Positions 45,680-56,391 of a stretch of 64,000 bases of DNA are shown here, one piece after another. Each line of letters begins with the position of its first letter. Position 1 is the stretch's first letter. The position numbers were made by a program, and so were the translations under genes. The notes below the pieces were generated by a model. It did not search any database. It was given only the letters and a program-made list of their open reading frames with translations, and was not told where the DNA came from. Source of the DNA: Moniliella sp. 'wahieum' (taxonomy: Eukaryota > Basidiomycota > Moniliellomycetes > Moniliellales > Moniliellaceae); NCBI GenBank assembly GCA_003971905.1, contig RSEE01000001.1, positions 1,364,001 through 1,428,000 of the forward strand. Reading direction: 5' to 3'.

Positions 45680-47482
45680 ATGGGCCCCTTTCTCCAGCTC
45701 CTGCTCGTCGTCGGCGCCATGAGCGTCGGCACGCTTGCCTTTGGCGCCTTCCCCTCGTGCTGCCCCTGAGCCGTGCCAAGCTGCGCTATGTCGAGCTGCT
45801 CGGTTCCGGGCTGCTGCTCGGCGCTGCCTTCACCATCGTCATTCCCGAGGGCGTCAGCACCGTCCTCCGTGCTGCCGATGCCTTGCACCGCGCACCGCCT
45901 CCTGCCCCGCCATCGCGTCCCAGCGACAGTCCCTTCTGGCGCTTTTTTACCGACGGCGAGACTGTGATTGGCTCGATGCTGCTGTTGGGCTTCTTCCTCA
46001 TGTTTGCGTATGTGGCCTCTCCCTTTCCTGCTCGTTGCCTGCTGACCCCGTCTGCTTCTTCTGTTCAGGCTTGAGCAGCTCTCTCCCGCGCTGATTCGGA
46101 TCACCACATGCATCATCACCACCCCCGCCATTCCCACCACACGCACCCCTCCCATCATCTCCATCCCGATCAGGAATCAGTGGAGCAAGATTGGCGGCCC
46201 GCCCCTTTCCATCCCACAGCACACCCCACGCCACAACCAGTGGTACCAGTGCTCATAGCCCGCTTCTGCCTCAGTCGGGCGGGAGCAGTCATGCCCGTTC
46301 CTACTCTTCGGGCCAGGATACGCCTACCGACCAGGTGTTTTCCAACACCGCTCCCGCTGTCTCAGCCAAGAGGGCAGGGGGCACCTTGGCACCGCACCGC
46401 ACGCTCTCTGGACGCAACCCTGCCCACAAGTCGCGTTCGACCCAAACCCTCTCTAGCTTAGGCCACCCACAGTCCCGATGGTCCACGGCGCCATTCGCAC
46501 ACGGTCCAGGCCCACTACCACCACCACTACCACCACCACGACCCCACTCCTGTGCGGGCGAGACGAGCGTGATGATTGGGCACTCGCACCGCTTGTCGAC
46601 GCTTGTGCCGCCCCATGAGCCCGGTACCAGTTCAGGGCGGCGTTGGCATCGATTGTTGGGCTGATGATCCACGCGCTGGCGGATGGAATTGCAATGGGAG
46701 TCGGCATCGTCGTCGGACGAGCAGTTGCGCTGGATCGTGTTTGGTGCGATCTTAATCCACAAAGCACCCACTGCCTTTGGTCTGTGTTCGGTCCTGATGG
46801 CCCGCGGGTTGAGCAAGGGCGACATTGTCAAGGCCCTGGCCTTGTTCAGCTTGTGTACCCCCGTGGGCGCCGTGGTGGTCTACCTGGCGCTCCAAGCGCT
46901 CTTCTCCTTGAACACTTGGGGTGCCTCCGCCGACCCTGGCGTGGCAACCGCCGTCTCCGTCCTCTCTTCTGCCGCCACAATTCGCCAGCTGGGCATTGGC
47001 GCAACGCTTCTGGGGACCTGGCACTTCCTGTTTGTCGCGATGCACGCGCTGGAGGATGTGACAGATTCACCTGGGCCCGATGCCGGGGTGGGAGCGGATC
47101 TCCCGGCGCATCTGCAACCCAAGGTTAAAGGCAAGTCCGCCCGGTCCCCCCGGCACAACGCACGTCGCGAGTCCGATCCCGATGGGTTGTGGTTACCTAG
47201 CTTTCCCACCCCAGTCATCCTCAACAAGACGAGGACGTGGAGCAAAGTGCGGTGGACGGGGCCGAGCCTGCTCTGGGCTCCCCTGGCCATGCACGCTCTC
47301 CTTCTTCCATCTCCATCTCCAGCTCGAGCGCCAGCACCTCGGAACCGGATTCGGAGCGAGAAAAGGAACTGGTGCAGAGCGAGGCAGCAAGGGTCTCCCA
47401 GGCGAGCCGGATTGCGCTCGTCTTCCTCGGCAGCTTGGTTCCCAAACTGCTCCAACTGGCGACGGGCGGACATGAGCATTAG
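45680..47482 (+). CDS. ZIP-family zinc transporter, ZIP9 (SLC39A9) type
   Basis: Predicted Golgi or secretory-pathway Zn2+ transporter. Start ATG 45680 (MGPFLQLLLVVGAMSVGTLA) aligns with the start of ZIP9 proteins, followed by LRYVELLGSGLLLGAAFTIV and IPEGV. Intron 46008-46068 (GTATGT...TTCAG). After the third helix a frame slip leads into a histidine-rich loop, HHMHHHHPRHSHHTHPSHH (46105-46165). A Ser/Pro segment comes next, then helix 4 with the ZIP signature VGLMIHALADGIAMG and helix 5 WIVFGAILIHKAPTAFGL. Further helices: ALFSLCTPVGAVVVYLALQA, GTWHFLFVAMHALEDV. The C-terminal part includes an inserted Ser/Glu-rich loop and ends VFLGSLVPKLLQLATGGHEH. At least four frame slips. Family secure; location and direction are by analogy. 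Confidence 0.9.
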
Positions 47483-47872
47483 TCCGTTTTCCCCCATCCC
47501 CCATCTCCCCCGCGGCTCTCTCCCTCTTTTCCTCCCTCTATTATTGTCGCGTTCTTCTTGGTTTAGGCCGAGGTCCATTTTTGTCACATGTCTCATGTCA
47601 CACGTCTGCCCCTACTGCATTCTATGCGCATTGTTGCGGTCTCGTTGGGACGGCTGGGCAAACTGCGCTGACGTATCGCTATAGGAAGATGACCTTGAAG
47701 CTTAGTACCTTCGAGGACCCCCCGTATCATCTCTTCGTTGTTACAGTCACACTTCTGCGGTCCCAGTTAGGTGGAGCAGCCGCACCACGCGTCCCCAAAA
47801 CTTTCCGCTTGAATTTTATTTTTCTTTACGTCTACACCACCCCAACCACCGTCATCATCGTAACCGCCACCT

Positions 47873-49263
47873 ATGCCGAACGAGTGCGAACTGGAACCCG
47901 AATCTGGCGATGACCCGGTACCGCTCCGATCCGACGCGGTGCCAGAGTACGTTCGGGCCCGGGTTCCGCTCCTCGAGGGGCCCGACGCTGCGTTCGAGCG
48001 CACTGGGTGCGCGACGCCGACGAGGAGACCAGTGTGCTCTACTCGCGCACCGCCTCGGAACGGCGCGGTCTTGGCTTTATCCCACTCACCACCGATCTTC
48101 TCTATGTGCACATTTCCCTGCTGGACCGGGCTCCGGGGGTAAAGGCAACCATTCGCTGCTGGACCCCACGGCCGGCCCGGGTGAATTTGTGATTGCGCCT
48201 GGCGTGACGGCGGGCGGGCACAAAGGAAGAGAAAGGGGAAGTACACACGCTACTCTCTTCGCCTTCCCCTGCGCTGCCGCGCAAACCAACCAATAAAACC
48301 AATAAAACCAAAACGTCTTATCCATCCCGCGCCCCCCGCTCGGGTGCAGAAAGGACAAAGCAGGTGGGTCCCAGCGACCCGAGCGGCCCAAGCCCCCTTC
48401 TCTGCTCTTTCTGCAAAACCAAACCCACCTCCGTTCCCATGGGCGATACAGGGAGCGTGGTATGGAGAAGGTACCTCCCCCCCCCCCTCCCCCTTTCTAC
48501 GACGTGCTCGGGTTTTCGTGGAAGACCCAGTGAACTAGATATTGACCCTGGAAGCTGGAATGTGACAGTACAGTCAAGTTGGCCGCGACGCTGGCGCGTC
48601 AGAGGGGTTCCCATGCCCTGGTCCGTCTCGAAGCGGGAATGAGGATTGTCGAGCTGGGTGCTGGTACAGGAGCGTTGCCCTTGTTGCTCTCGCGTGCCGA
48701 GTGGTACCGCCCGAGGTGGGCACGCTTTACTGGCTTGCTACGGACCAAGAGAGTTTGCAGCCCCTGTTGCGCAAGAATGCGCAATTGACCAATGGGCGTC
48801 ACTGGTCCTATGGGCGGGCGAGCGAGCGGGATCCAAGTTTCCCCCATGTACTCGATTGGGCCGAAGCGCAGCACCTTTCTCCTTCCCAGCAACACCGGTT
48901 TCGCCATGCCGTGCTGAGCTCCTTCCCCTCCCGCGCGAGTCGGAACAAGAACAGGCCGAGGGCGGGGGCGAACAAGAGACAAAAGCAGTGGATTTGATCG
49001 TAGCGATCGATGTGGTGTACAACGAAAGTCTCTTCCCCCCGCTGTTGGCCAGCTTGACTGCGCTCTGCCAACCGGCCCACACGGTCTCGTCCTGCTGCTG
49101 GAACTACGCAGGCGGATATGGGGGGAGTTTGTGGCCCAATGGCTCGGGCGGGACGAAGCCGAGGATGGCATCAAGTGGCACGTCGTGTCGATGGAGCCAG
49201 AGGCGTTGGTGGGTGCGGGACTGGGAAGAAGACTATGCCCTGTTTGTGGCCTGGCGGGCGTAG
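47873..49263 (+). CDS. Family-16 lysine methyltransferase (METTL21/EFM-like)
   Basis: SAM-dependent protein methyltransferase, likely acting on a lysine of a translation factor or chaperone. ATG 47873 opens an acidic leader (MPNECELEPESGDDPVPLRS). The core carries LAATLARQRGSHALV, motif I IVELGAGTGALPLLLSRA (48645-48700), LYWLATDQESLQPLLRKNAQ, and DLIVAIDVVYNESLFPPLLA (post-I Asp and Tyr pattern of this family), ending DYALFVAWRA in one frame. The region 48190-48560 between leader and core is unclear and probably holds an intron. At least four frame slips. The substrate cannot be assigned. Confidence 0.75.
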
Positions 49264-49378
49264 GGAAAAGATGGAGTGGCAGCCCAAGCAACACCACAAG
49301 GCAAGTGGGTGCGTGAAAAAGAAAGGAAGAGAGAGATTGCATTGAGGGTAGGAGGCAGGGGGGGGGGGGGTCAGGCAC

Positions 49379-50113
49379 CTAATGTTCCGCCCATTCTTCG
49401 ATCGGCTTACCCTTGACCACCTTGTCGCCCGTCGAGTCAAACTCGACGTTTTCCGGGTGGGAATGGATCTTGCCGACAAACTTGGTGTGGGAGCCGTACG
49501 CTGCCAAATCGAATCCGCCCAAGCATGGCGCCCAATGTCAGTTTCTCATGTGCACCCCAGCGCACCATGCTTCCAGGCAGAAGGAACGAACCAAGCAAGG
49601 CATCAGTCACCGGGTGCCGCACCTCGATCCTGGTAGTGGCCATAACCCGACCGAGGGAGACGAGGTACGCGAGAATCCGAAGCGAATCGCCCTTGCCGCC
49701 GGCGGGCTTGACAAACGTAGCATGCAAGTCGGTCGTGACGCCCGTAGCATAAAAGCCGCGGACGCAACGGCCAGGCTGCCGCCCGTGTCAACCAGGGTAG
49801 CGACCAGACCGCCGTGCACGCTGCCCAAGCGGTTGAGGTGGGTCTGTTGGATGGGCAGCGTGGCCTCGACCAGGCCGGGCACGGCGCGCACAATGTTCAA
49901 GTCGTGGATGGTGACGCTGTCGTGGCCGGCATTGACACGGAAGGCATGGCAACGCGTTGGGCAAACTTGGTGCTGGCCGCCATGGCGAACACTGAGGCGG
50001 GGCAATCGGTGGTGGGGGTGGTTGATGATCCATGGCGGCTTGGGGTGATTGGGAAATGTGCTCAGCGTGGGGGGAGAACGGATGGCTGGGGTAATCAGGC
50101 GCCATGACGCCAT
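49379..50113 (-). CDS. Hotdog-fold acyl-CoA thioesterase (4HBT/PaaI-like)
   Basis: Hydrolyses acyl-CoA thioesters; similar to ACOT13/Mks1-type 4HBT proteins. The hotdog core reads LPIQQTHLNRLGSVHGGLVA, then TLVDTGGSLAVAS, YATGVTTDLHATFVKPA and GRVMATTRIEVRHPVTDALL. The C-terminus GSHTKFVGKIHSHPENVEF continues to KPIEEWAEH and a TAG at 49381-49379. Upstream, NAGHDSVTIHDLNIVRAVPG precedes the core. Two nearby start codons (50113, 50105) are possible; frame slips near 49985, 49745, 49610 and 49490. The HGG with following Asp (VHGGLVATLVD) is typical of the active-site turn. Confidence 0.85.
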
Positions 50114-50155
50114 CCGACTGTCCGAATAGCATCCTAGACCATGCATGATCACCAA

Positions 50156-50236
50156 GGACGGCTGGCGCAATGGTAGCGCGTCTGACTACGAAGCTTTGTA
50201 ATCAGGAGGTTGCAGGTTCGACCCCTGCGTCGTTCG
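50156..50236 (+). tRNA. tRNA-Arg (anticodon ACG) with 9-nt intron
   Basis: A full cloverleaf can be drawn: acceptor GGACGGC (50156-50162) with GTCGTTC (50229-50235), D stem GCGC/GCGC, anticodon stem TCTGA/TCAGG, T arm GCAGG-TTCGACC-CCTGC (50212-50228). The anticodon is ACG (50188-50190, read as ICG). AGCTTTGTA (50192-50200) interrupts the loop after position 37, the canonical site for a nuclear tRNA intron. Discriminator G at 50236. A T7 run follows at 50258. Confidence 0.92.
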
Positions 50237-50257
50237 ACCCGACATGGGCGTCCTTCA

Positions 50258-50264
50258 TTTTTTT
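50258..50264 (+). terminator. RNA polymerase III terminator
   Basis: Seven T in a row, 22 nt after the tRNA end, the usual Pol III stop signal. Confidence 0.85.
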
Positions 50265-50289
50265 CTCCTCTGGCTTCTGGCCTGGGTCT

Positions 50290-50354
50290 GAACGTTAAAC
50301 GTTCAAGTTGACGCGGACCGTGCATGTTGAACATTGAACATTGAATACTGAACG
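50290..50354. repeat. TTGAACA/AACGTTAAAC repeat island
   Basis: AACGTTAAACGTT at the left and TTGAACATTGAACATTGAAT at the right form short tandem copies, the same family as at 996-1055 and 12905-12930. Confidence 0.7.
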
Positions 50355-51100
50355 CCACCGTCCGCGTCACTACTAGTCACCGTCAGCCAGCTATTCAAGC
50401 CACAGTGATTGGTGACTAGTGAGTTCATTCCCGCCACATTGCCACTCGGGCCGCACATCGGACGTATAGGCCGGATTGCTTTGGCCGCGTAAGCATACCT
50501 CATGGTGTGGTCCGCACCCAACTCCATTGACCTGATCGCTCAGCGCGCATCGTGCATTGACGCTGGGCCATCAGCAGGGGGGCAGCGTAGGCAGCGTCGA
50601 CGGATGGGTGGGAACATGTACTAGTTTTGCTGTAGCCGTAGGGCCGACACAAACCATACGTGTGTTGGGTAGGAATGGGGTTGCTGTTTTTGTGGGGGAA
50701 GCTAGTGGTAGTGAGCGAGTGACTAGTGATGCATGATGCAATCAGGGTACGATGATATCACCGACCAGGAACCCACACTGATCCGACTCGACTGAGTACT
50801 GATCGGCAGCGCATCAGTGGGGCCGCATGTGGCGCGGGGCAGCACAAGCGCAGTGCACGTCCTGACGATGGAATTGACAGGACGGCTGCTGCGCGGGCGG
50901 CGAGTGGGGAGGAGGCGGTAGGGTTGGGGTGGCGCTGGCGCTGAGGCTGAGGCGGGCGTGGTCAATATACTTGGCCAGAGTCGTCTTCCTCCCGATGCGC
51001 CTGCCGCACGGGGCGCATGCCCTTGCATGTCGCCACACATACCCAGCACATGCCCCCAGCACGCCGTCCTCCGTCTGTCCCAGCTGCCCATCCCACCCGG

Positions 51101-51146
51101 CGCAGCAGCAGCGCAGCACAGCAGCACAGCACAGCACAGCACAGCA
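51101..51146. repeat. CAGCA microsatellite
   Basis: About nine imperfect tandem copies of CAGCA/CAGCAG. Confidence 0.85.
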
Positions 51147-51282
51147 ATCCACGGCTGTTACAGTAGCACATGCTACTGGCGTCCACTCGATCAACGCATC
51201 CCGCACCGTCGCCGCCTTTCCTCCTCGCCAGTCCCATAGCCCCCCGCCCCTCCCCTCCACCACCGTCTCTACCCCCACCACC

Positions 51283-53668
51283 ATGGGCCTTGGCGCCCGT
51301 CTCCTCCGCCGCTCCGACGAGCCAGCCTGCCCCCAGCACTGCCCCCTGCCCACCAATCTCCCCTCCCGCCCCTCCCGCCGCTCTGTCCTCGGCCTCCGTC
51401 GCCCTTCCCGCACACACGAACACAGCCCTGCGCATCCAGGCCACCTCCCTCCGGCTGCCCCTCCCGCCACCCATGCATCCTCCGCCCCGCCCCTCCTCCC
51501 CCCCTCAACCTCAACCTCAGCCAGTCCGCCTCCTCCACCCAATCCCATGCCTCCCCATCTCCACCCAGCCAACCGCACTCACCCCCGCACCCAGCACACT
51601 CCGCACAAAACCAGAAAAGCACCTCAGCGCCATGAGCTCCGCCAACGACCGGGCTGACCGCGCAGCAAAGCGTCTTTCCCGTCAACTCGACCTTCTCACC
51701 GCCCCGCCCGCACTCCGAGCCCCCTTGAGTACGAGAAAGAGACGCCCGCCGCAGTACGCCCTTGCCCCCCAGTGTGCCTCTCTTGCTAGTACAAACAAAA
51801 CTAACCCAACTTGGCTCGTAGACTGAAGCGGCGGATTTGTTGCAAGATTCCGATCTACCAGGCCGTTCTCGGCCTCAGCTTTGGCGAGACGGACTTGCCC
51901 GACGGCGAGGCCGCTGGGGATCAAGACGACCCTAATTCAAGTCCCTACCCCACCCACTCAACCTTCACCCCAACAGTACCCCTACTATTCCGCCCTCCCA
52001 CATCTCTGCAACCTCACCTCAGCGCGATTGGCGCCCCTTTGCGCCTGTGATGCGCCGCGGCCAAGTTTCCCTGGATGAAGGGTTGAATCTTTTCAACACA
52101 CTTCCCAGCACTTTCAAGTCTCTCTCGTCGGACCTGCGTCCTGATGCCATCCGCACTGTAGGCCCCAGGGAACCGCTGCCTTCGGCCGGAAGAAGCGGCT
52201 GAGATGAGCGTCAATACAGAGGGAATCAGAAGCAAAACGGGCGCTGCATCAGCGAATGAAGAAATTTTACCAGTCTCGCTCTCTTTGGTCCTTGGCGGAC
52301 CAAAACCAGCAAAGCTCGGATTCGGATGCCAGTGAAGACGATTATGGTGACGAGGAGCAACATCAGGCAACGCGAGCTGCTCCATGCCTGCTTCCCCATT
52401 GACTTCCCCCCGCCTTGGTGTCCCTAGCCTCCCTGGCCTCTCCGGCACTACCGCGTCCGAGCTGCCACCGACAATTTGACGCCTTCCCTGTTCTCGCCAA
52501 CGCTTACGGGGCTCAGCACGCCTTCAAAACGAGCTCTGTACAACTGCACCTTGCTAAAGGTACACCCTTCCCTTGCAGAGGCTGTCTTGGCAACCAACGC
52601 ATTTGAAGTCCTTCGTGCCAGTTTGGGGGTGGCAAGCGTTCGCAGCCGGCTACGCCGCTTTCTAAGCAGAGTTCGTTGCCGGGGCAGTTACCTCGAACCG
52701 CCTCGCTGGGGCTCTATCAGGCGCGGGGACGGCCTGGCCAAGACAGCTCAGGGGGCTGGGGTGGTGGTGGTCCCCAGCACCGTTACGCTGGTCTACCCGC
52801 GCTCAATGAATCCAGCTGCGCTGCTGCAAGGCCACGAGTCCACCCTGTCTTCGATCCGATGCTTGGGGGTAGCATTAGCACGGAAAAAGGTGATGCAACG
52901 GCTCATCCGGCCCCTGTCACGGAGCCACGATGTGGAGCTCGGCTGGTTCCAGCGCCGATACGGGTCGGAGCTGATTCCGTCGCCCTTGGTGGCTGAAGCG
53001 GTGGCAGGTAAACGAGCCACGCCCGAAGCTCTGCTTTCCGCGCCGTTGAGGCTGAAGTGACGGAACGAACGCAGGCCCTGCAGCGTTGGACGGCGCGGCC
53101 GAGCTTTGCGCACCGCATGGCCGTTTACCTACCTTACCGCCCCAACCTGGGCGCCGAAGTGCACGTCCTCCCCGATGGCTCCATCCCCACGATCGCGCCG
53201 ATCAGATCCCGGAAGCTAAATATCCCGTCTCCTTTTCCCCTCGTGTAGCTGCTTTGGCTCATGTCGCTGTCCCGGCGTCCCTAAGGCAATCACGACCAGC
53301 TGCACAAAGCCGTGCGGCACCGGGAATGGCGCCCTGGTGCATGCTACCCAACGCTTCCCTCAGCCAAAGACCGTTCTCTCTCCCGGCCGCACAACTGTCG
53401 GGAATATGCCAAAGCGCAAGCCGCCCGTGAAACGGCAGAGCGACTTCAACGGAAACTAAGCCAGCGCCGACCGGCACCGTGGAGCAAGAACGGGCATTCG
53501 CATGTACCCACCTCCCATCGGACCACCAGCAGCTCGCGGGATGCCACCATCCGATCCAGTCACACTTCCTCTTCGCTGTATGCGTTGGCAAGTCCGTCTC
53601 CTCCTGTGAAGCCGCTACCCTCTTCTTCGCTCCCTACTTCGCCTGCATCGTCCACTTCCCGCCAGTAG
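51283..53668 (+). CDS. Hypothetical basic Ser/Pro-rich protein
   Basis: Not recognised. Possible starts are ATG 51283 (MGLGARLLRRSDEPACPQHC) or 51632 (MSSANDRADRAAKRLSRQLD). A GTGTGC...CGTAG intron at 51772-51821 is plausible. Downstream segments look like protein in alternating frames: WRPFAPVMRRGQVSLDEGLN (52040s), ALYNCTLLKVHPSLAEAVLA (52530s), LGVALARKKVMQRLIRPLSR (52865) and an Arg/Gln-rich helix ETAERLQRKLSQRRPAPW (53430s). The Ser-rich C-terminus ends at 53668. The middle part may be a folded domain, but I cannot name it. Many frame slips; two genes cannot be excluded. Confidence 0.4.
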
Positions 53669-53935
53669 GGGGGTACGCTGCTGCCTATGCGGCCGCCGCC
53701 CTGGCTGCACAGACCCAGGGCAACAAACCAACACGGGCTGGCCTCAGCACAAGTGCTTCCATGGGCACGATGGGGGCGTATTTACCTTCTTCCTCCTTGG
53801 CTCGCTCGACAGCACACGGCTCATCTTGTGCGCTGAGCACGGCGGCGCAGGATCCATCCAGCTACCGGTCTCGATCGCTCGATCTTCACGGCCGGGCGCG
53901 CCTGCAACGGCGGTTGCAGGGCCACCTCCAGCCGA

Positions 53936-54559
53936 ATGTCCGACACAAACGACAAGACGCGCATACCCATCCAAGGCCTCGCCGCCGTCGCTCAAATCAG
54001 CACCGAAGCGAATGCCGTGGACACTGTGCCCAGTCCTTCTGTGCATTCGCCCACCGACTCTCGTCGTTCTCTCTTGGCCGCGTCGGGGAAAGCGAAGGCG
54101 CGGGCGAGCACGCCTCTTCGTCGGAGACTAGGCATGTGCAAAACGGCTCCTCAATACCCACGAGCTCAGTCAACATGCTCACAGATCCCACCCCGGCCCA
54201 GGAGCAGAACTGGAACAAAAGTTAAAGCGCTCCAAGCTCGCTTACTCTCTCACCCACCCAAACAGCTATCTAGCTTGCCTGAGCATCAGCTTCGCCCGAC
54301 CAGCCCCGGATTCAGCCGAGCTTCCTCCCCTCCTCCGCAGTTGACCCCGCCCTCCTCGGACGACGAGAGGGAGGATTGGCAGACGCCGCGGCAGTCCCTC
54401 AGTCGCGCATCCAGTCGTACCGGCGAGCTCCTAGCCCCGATCCTGCTCCTACGACCCGGCATGCTCGCAGTCCCAGTCCCAGTACTGCCTTTACGGCTAC
54501 GATGCGAGCACCTAATCCGCTTCCTGCTCCTGCTCCTGCTCTGCTCGCTCCTGCTCCTG

Positions 54560-54598
<39 letters not shown>

Positions 54599-55217
54599 TT
54601 CCTGTCCTGCTCCTGCTTCAGCTGCCGGGCCAAAGACGCGACCATCTCGCGAGACGTTGCACACACACCGCCCATCTCTCCAAGTCGTTACAGGAGGCGA
54701 ACGAAGCCGACACAGTTCTACAAGCCAAGGCATCCGACTGCCTCGTTCAGCTAGTGCAGTTCTACCCCTTCGGGCGACTGGGGCGCGCCTCTGCCGGCCG
54801 GACCATGGGCCAGTCTTCGCAGCGCACCAGGACCTCCATCGCAAGTCCCCAAGCAGCCGAGCACGTCATCCTTCTCTCCACCGTACCTCGTTCTCGCATA
54901 CGGACTCGCCTTACTCTCCCGCATCCCGCCAGGCCGTACCTCCGCCCGACCACGCCCGCGCAACGAGCTGGCCAGCTGCCTTCCATCCCTGCTTCGACAG
55001 AAGCGGTCTTACCTCCCCACCGAACAAGTCGTGTACCCACTTCCCCTGCTCCTCGTGCACAACGCACGTCTCATCATCCCCCACCGCGGGAGGGCATGCG
55101 CACACGCACACCGCCGTACCGCCGGGGTGGTACGCTGCGCCGGTTGGTTACTATGCCATGGGTCATTCTGCCCACCCGCTTGGCACACATCATGAGCTCC
55201 TTCCCTGGCCAACATAA
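53936..55217 (+). CDS. Hypothetical low-complexity Ser/Pro-rich protein
   Basis: Not recognised. ATG 53936 opens MSDTNDKTRIPIQGLAAVAQ. The chain is Ser/Pro/Thr-rich, with an acidic patch (SSDDEREDWQTPRQS), a helical ELEQKLKRSKLAYSL segment near 54200, and a CTGCTC repeat (54525-54605) that reads as poly-Leu, Pro-Ala or Cys-Ser depending on frame. The C-terminal part is His/Pro/Tyr-rich (GWYAAPVGYYAMGHSAHPLG) up to 55217. At least four frame slips. The composition suggests a disordered RNA- or transcription-related protein, which is only a guess. Confidence 0.45.
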
Positions 55218-55260
55218 CCCGCCTCCGCCGGGGAGGTACGTTGCTCGTCCGGGTCATTAG

Positions 55261-55918
55261 TCCGCCCTGCCACCCTGCCACCCTGCGCCTTTGCCCTTGC
55301 ACTTTCTCCCAGTTGTCGTTTGCCTGTTCACTGGGTGAGGTCGCTTGTTGGCTTTCACGGATGCACCTGTTTTGTGCTCGTCAGATTGCTATGTGTATAT
55401 GGGATACTCATGGAACTGCACTCATGCCTGCGTTGTGCGTGTTGTGTTGGGTTGTATTATATCCCAGTTCCAAGCTTCCATTCCCCACGATTCTCGGATC
55501 CTCTACGGTTCTTCATTCCCTTCCAGTACCTCGTTCCTCGTTCCTACTTTTCTGTCTTGCTGACCGCGACCCCTCTGCTTCCCCCACCTATGGATTTTAT
55601 GGCGCACGTTCCATCCTGTTGGCTTTCGCTGTCCTTTCTGGAGACCTCTTCCATCTCTCTTCCCCCCGCCCCCCACCACACCCAACAAACAAATGAGATA
55701 TGAGAATATGCCTGCATATCCATGTCTTTCATAGACCCATCTGTCTTTGCTGGCCACCATGGGTGTCCATGTGGAGAGAAGAGGCCGGCGAGGCAGATAC
55801 TATAGTAGCTGTCATTGTCAGAAACGGGAGCCGGGGCAGGTGTCTCTAAAACCCCTGTGGATGTATATCCTTCTGCCGTTTTGCCCAGAAGGTTTCGCTC
55901 CACCTGTCGCTCACCAAA
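55261..55918. other. Intergenic region
   Basis: T/C-rich, probably the 3' UTR of the preceding plus-strand gene. No gene seen. Confidence 0.45.
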
Positions 55919-56356
55919 TTAAATAAACAAGGACCCAAGGCTGGTTCGAGATGACGCAATTTCAAATTGCATCAGCAGCCCCAGTTTGCGGTCCAATTCG
56001 AACTCCATCTCGCGGCGTCCTTCGCCAGTTGGCGTCTCTCGACAATCGACCGTCTTGCGTTGCTCGAGTGCCTGCGGCTGGGCTGGCGTCCGTACAGCTT
56101 GAGCCCCAAGTGCGTCTGCGTCCCGACAAAGCCGCCCCATCGTCTCATTCGCATTTGCCTGCGCTTGCGCCCTCGCTGCTGCCTTCTCCTTCTCCCTCGC
56201 CCCCTCCTTCCAAGCGGGATCAATGCAGCTGCAGCGACCTGGTTTGGCCATCACACCCCCCTGTATCCCGCAAATACGCCGCGCCCCCACCACACCGCAC
56301 CTCTTCCTGTCCTGACTCGGCGCAGTGCGCTCTCTCCGCGAGCACGCTGAACGCAC
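55919..56356 (-). CDS. Possible small helical protein
   Basis: A 145-codon minus-strand frame. From residue ~50 it is charged and helical: EGAREKEKAAARAQAQANAN, ETMGRLCRDADALGAQ, then RREMEFELDRKLGLLMQFEI. It ends SLGSLFI. This looks more protein-like than the plus-strand frames opposite. It would be divergent from the RWDD2-like gene. No family recognised; the start may be inside the frame. Confidence 0.4.
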   Translation of the reverse strand: MRSACSRRERTAPSQDRKRCGVVGARRICGIQGGVMAKPGRCSCIDPAWKEGAREKEKAAARAQAQANANETMGRLCRDADALGAQAVRTPAQPQALEQRKTVDCRETPTGEGRREMEFELDRKLGLLMQFEIASSRTSLGSLFI

Positions 56357-56391
56357 CCCTCTCTATCGCCCCCCCCCCCCCTTGTAAGGAC

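Larger units (their letters stand above)
50265..51282. other. Intergenic region
   Basis: No gene seen. It holds TTGAACA repeats (50290-50354), ACTAGT-rich sequence near 50360-50430 and a CAGCA repeat (51101-51146). Confidence 0.5.

Noticed and set aside
54525..54605. Membrane segment (poly-Leu) in the 54-kb gene
   Set aside because: It is a CTGCTC repeat that reads as Leu only in one frame; flanking sequence supports a different frame there.
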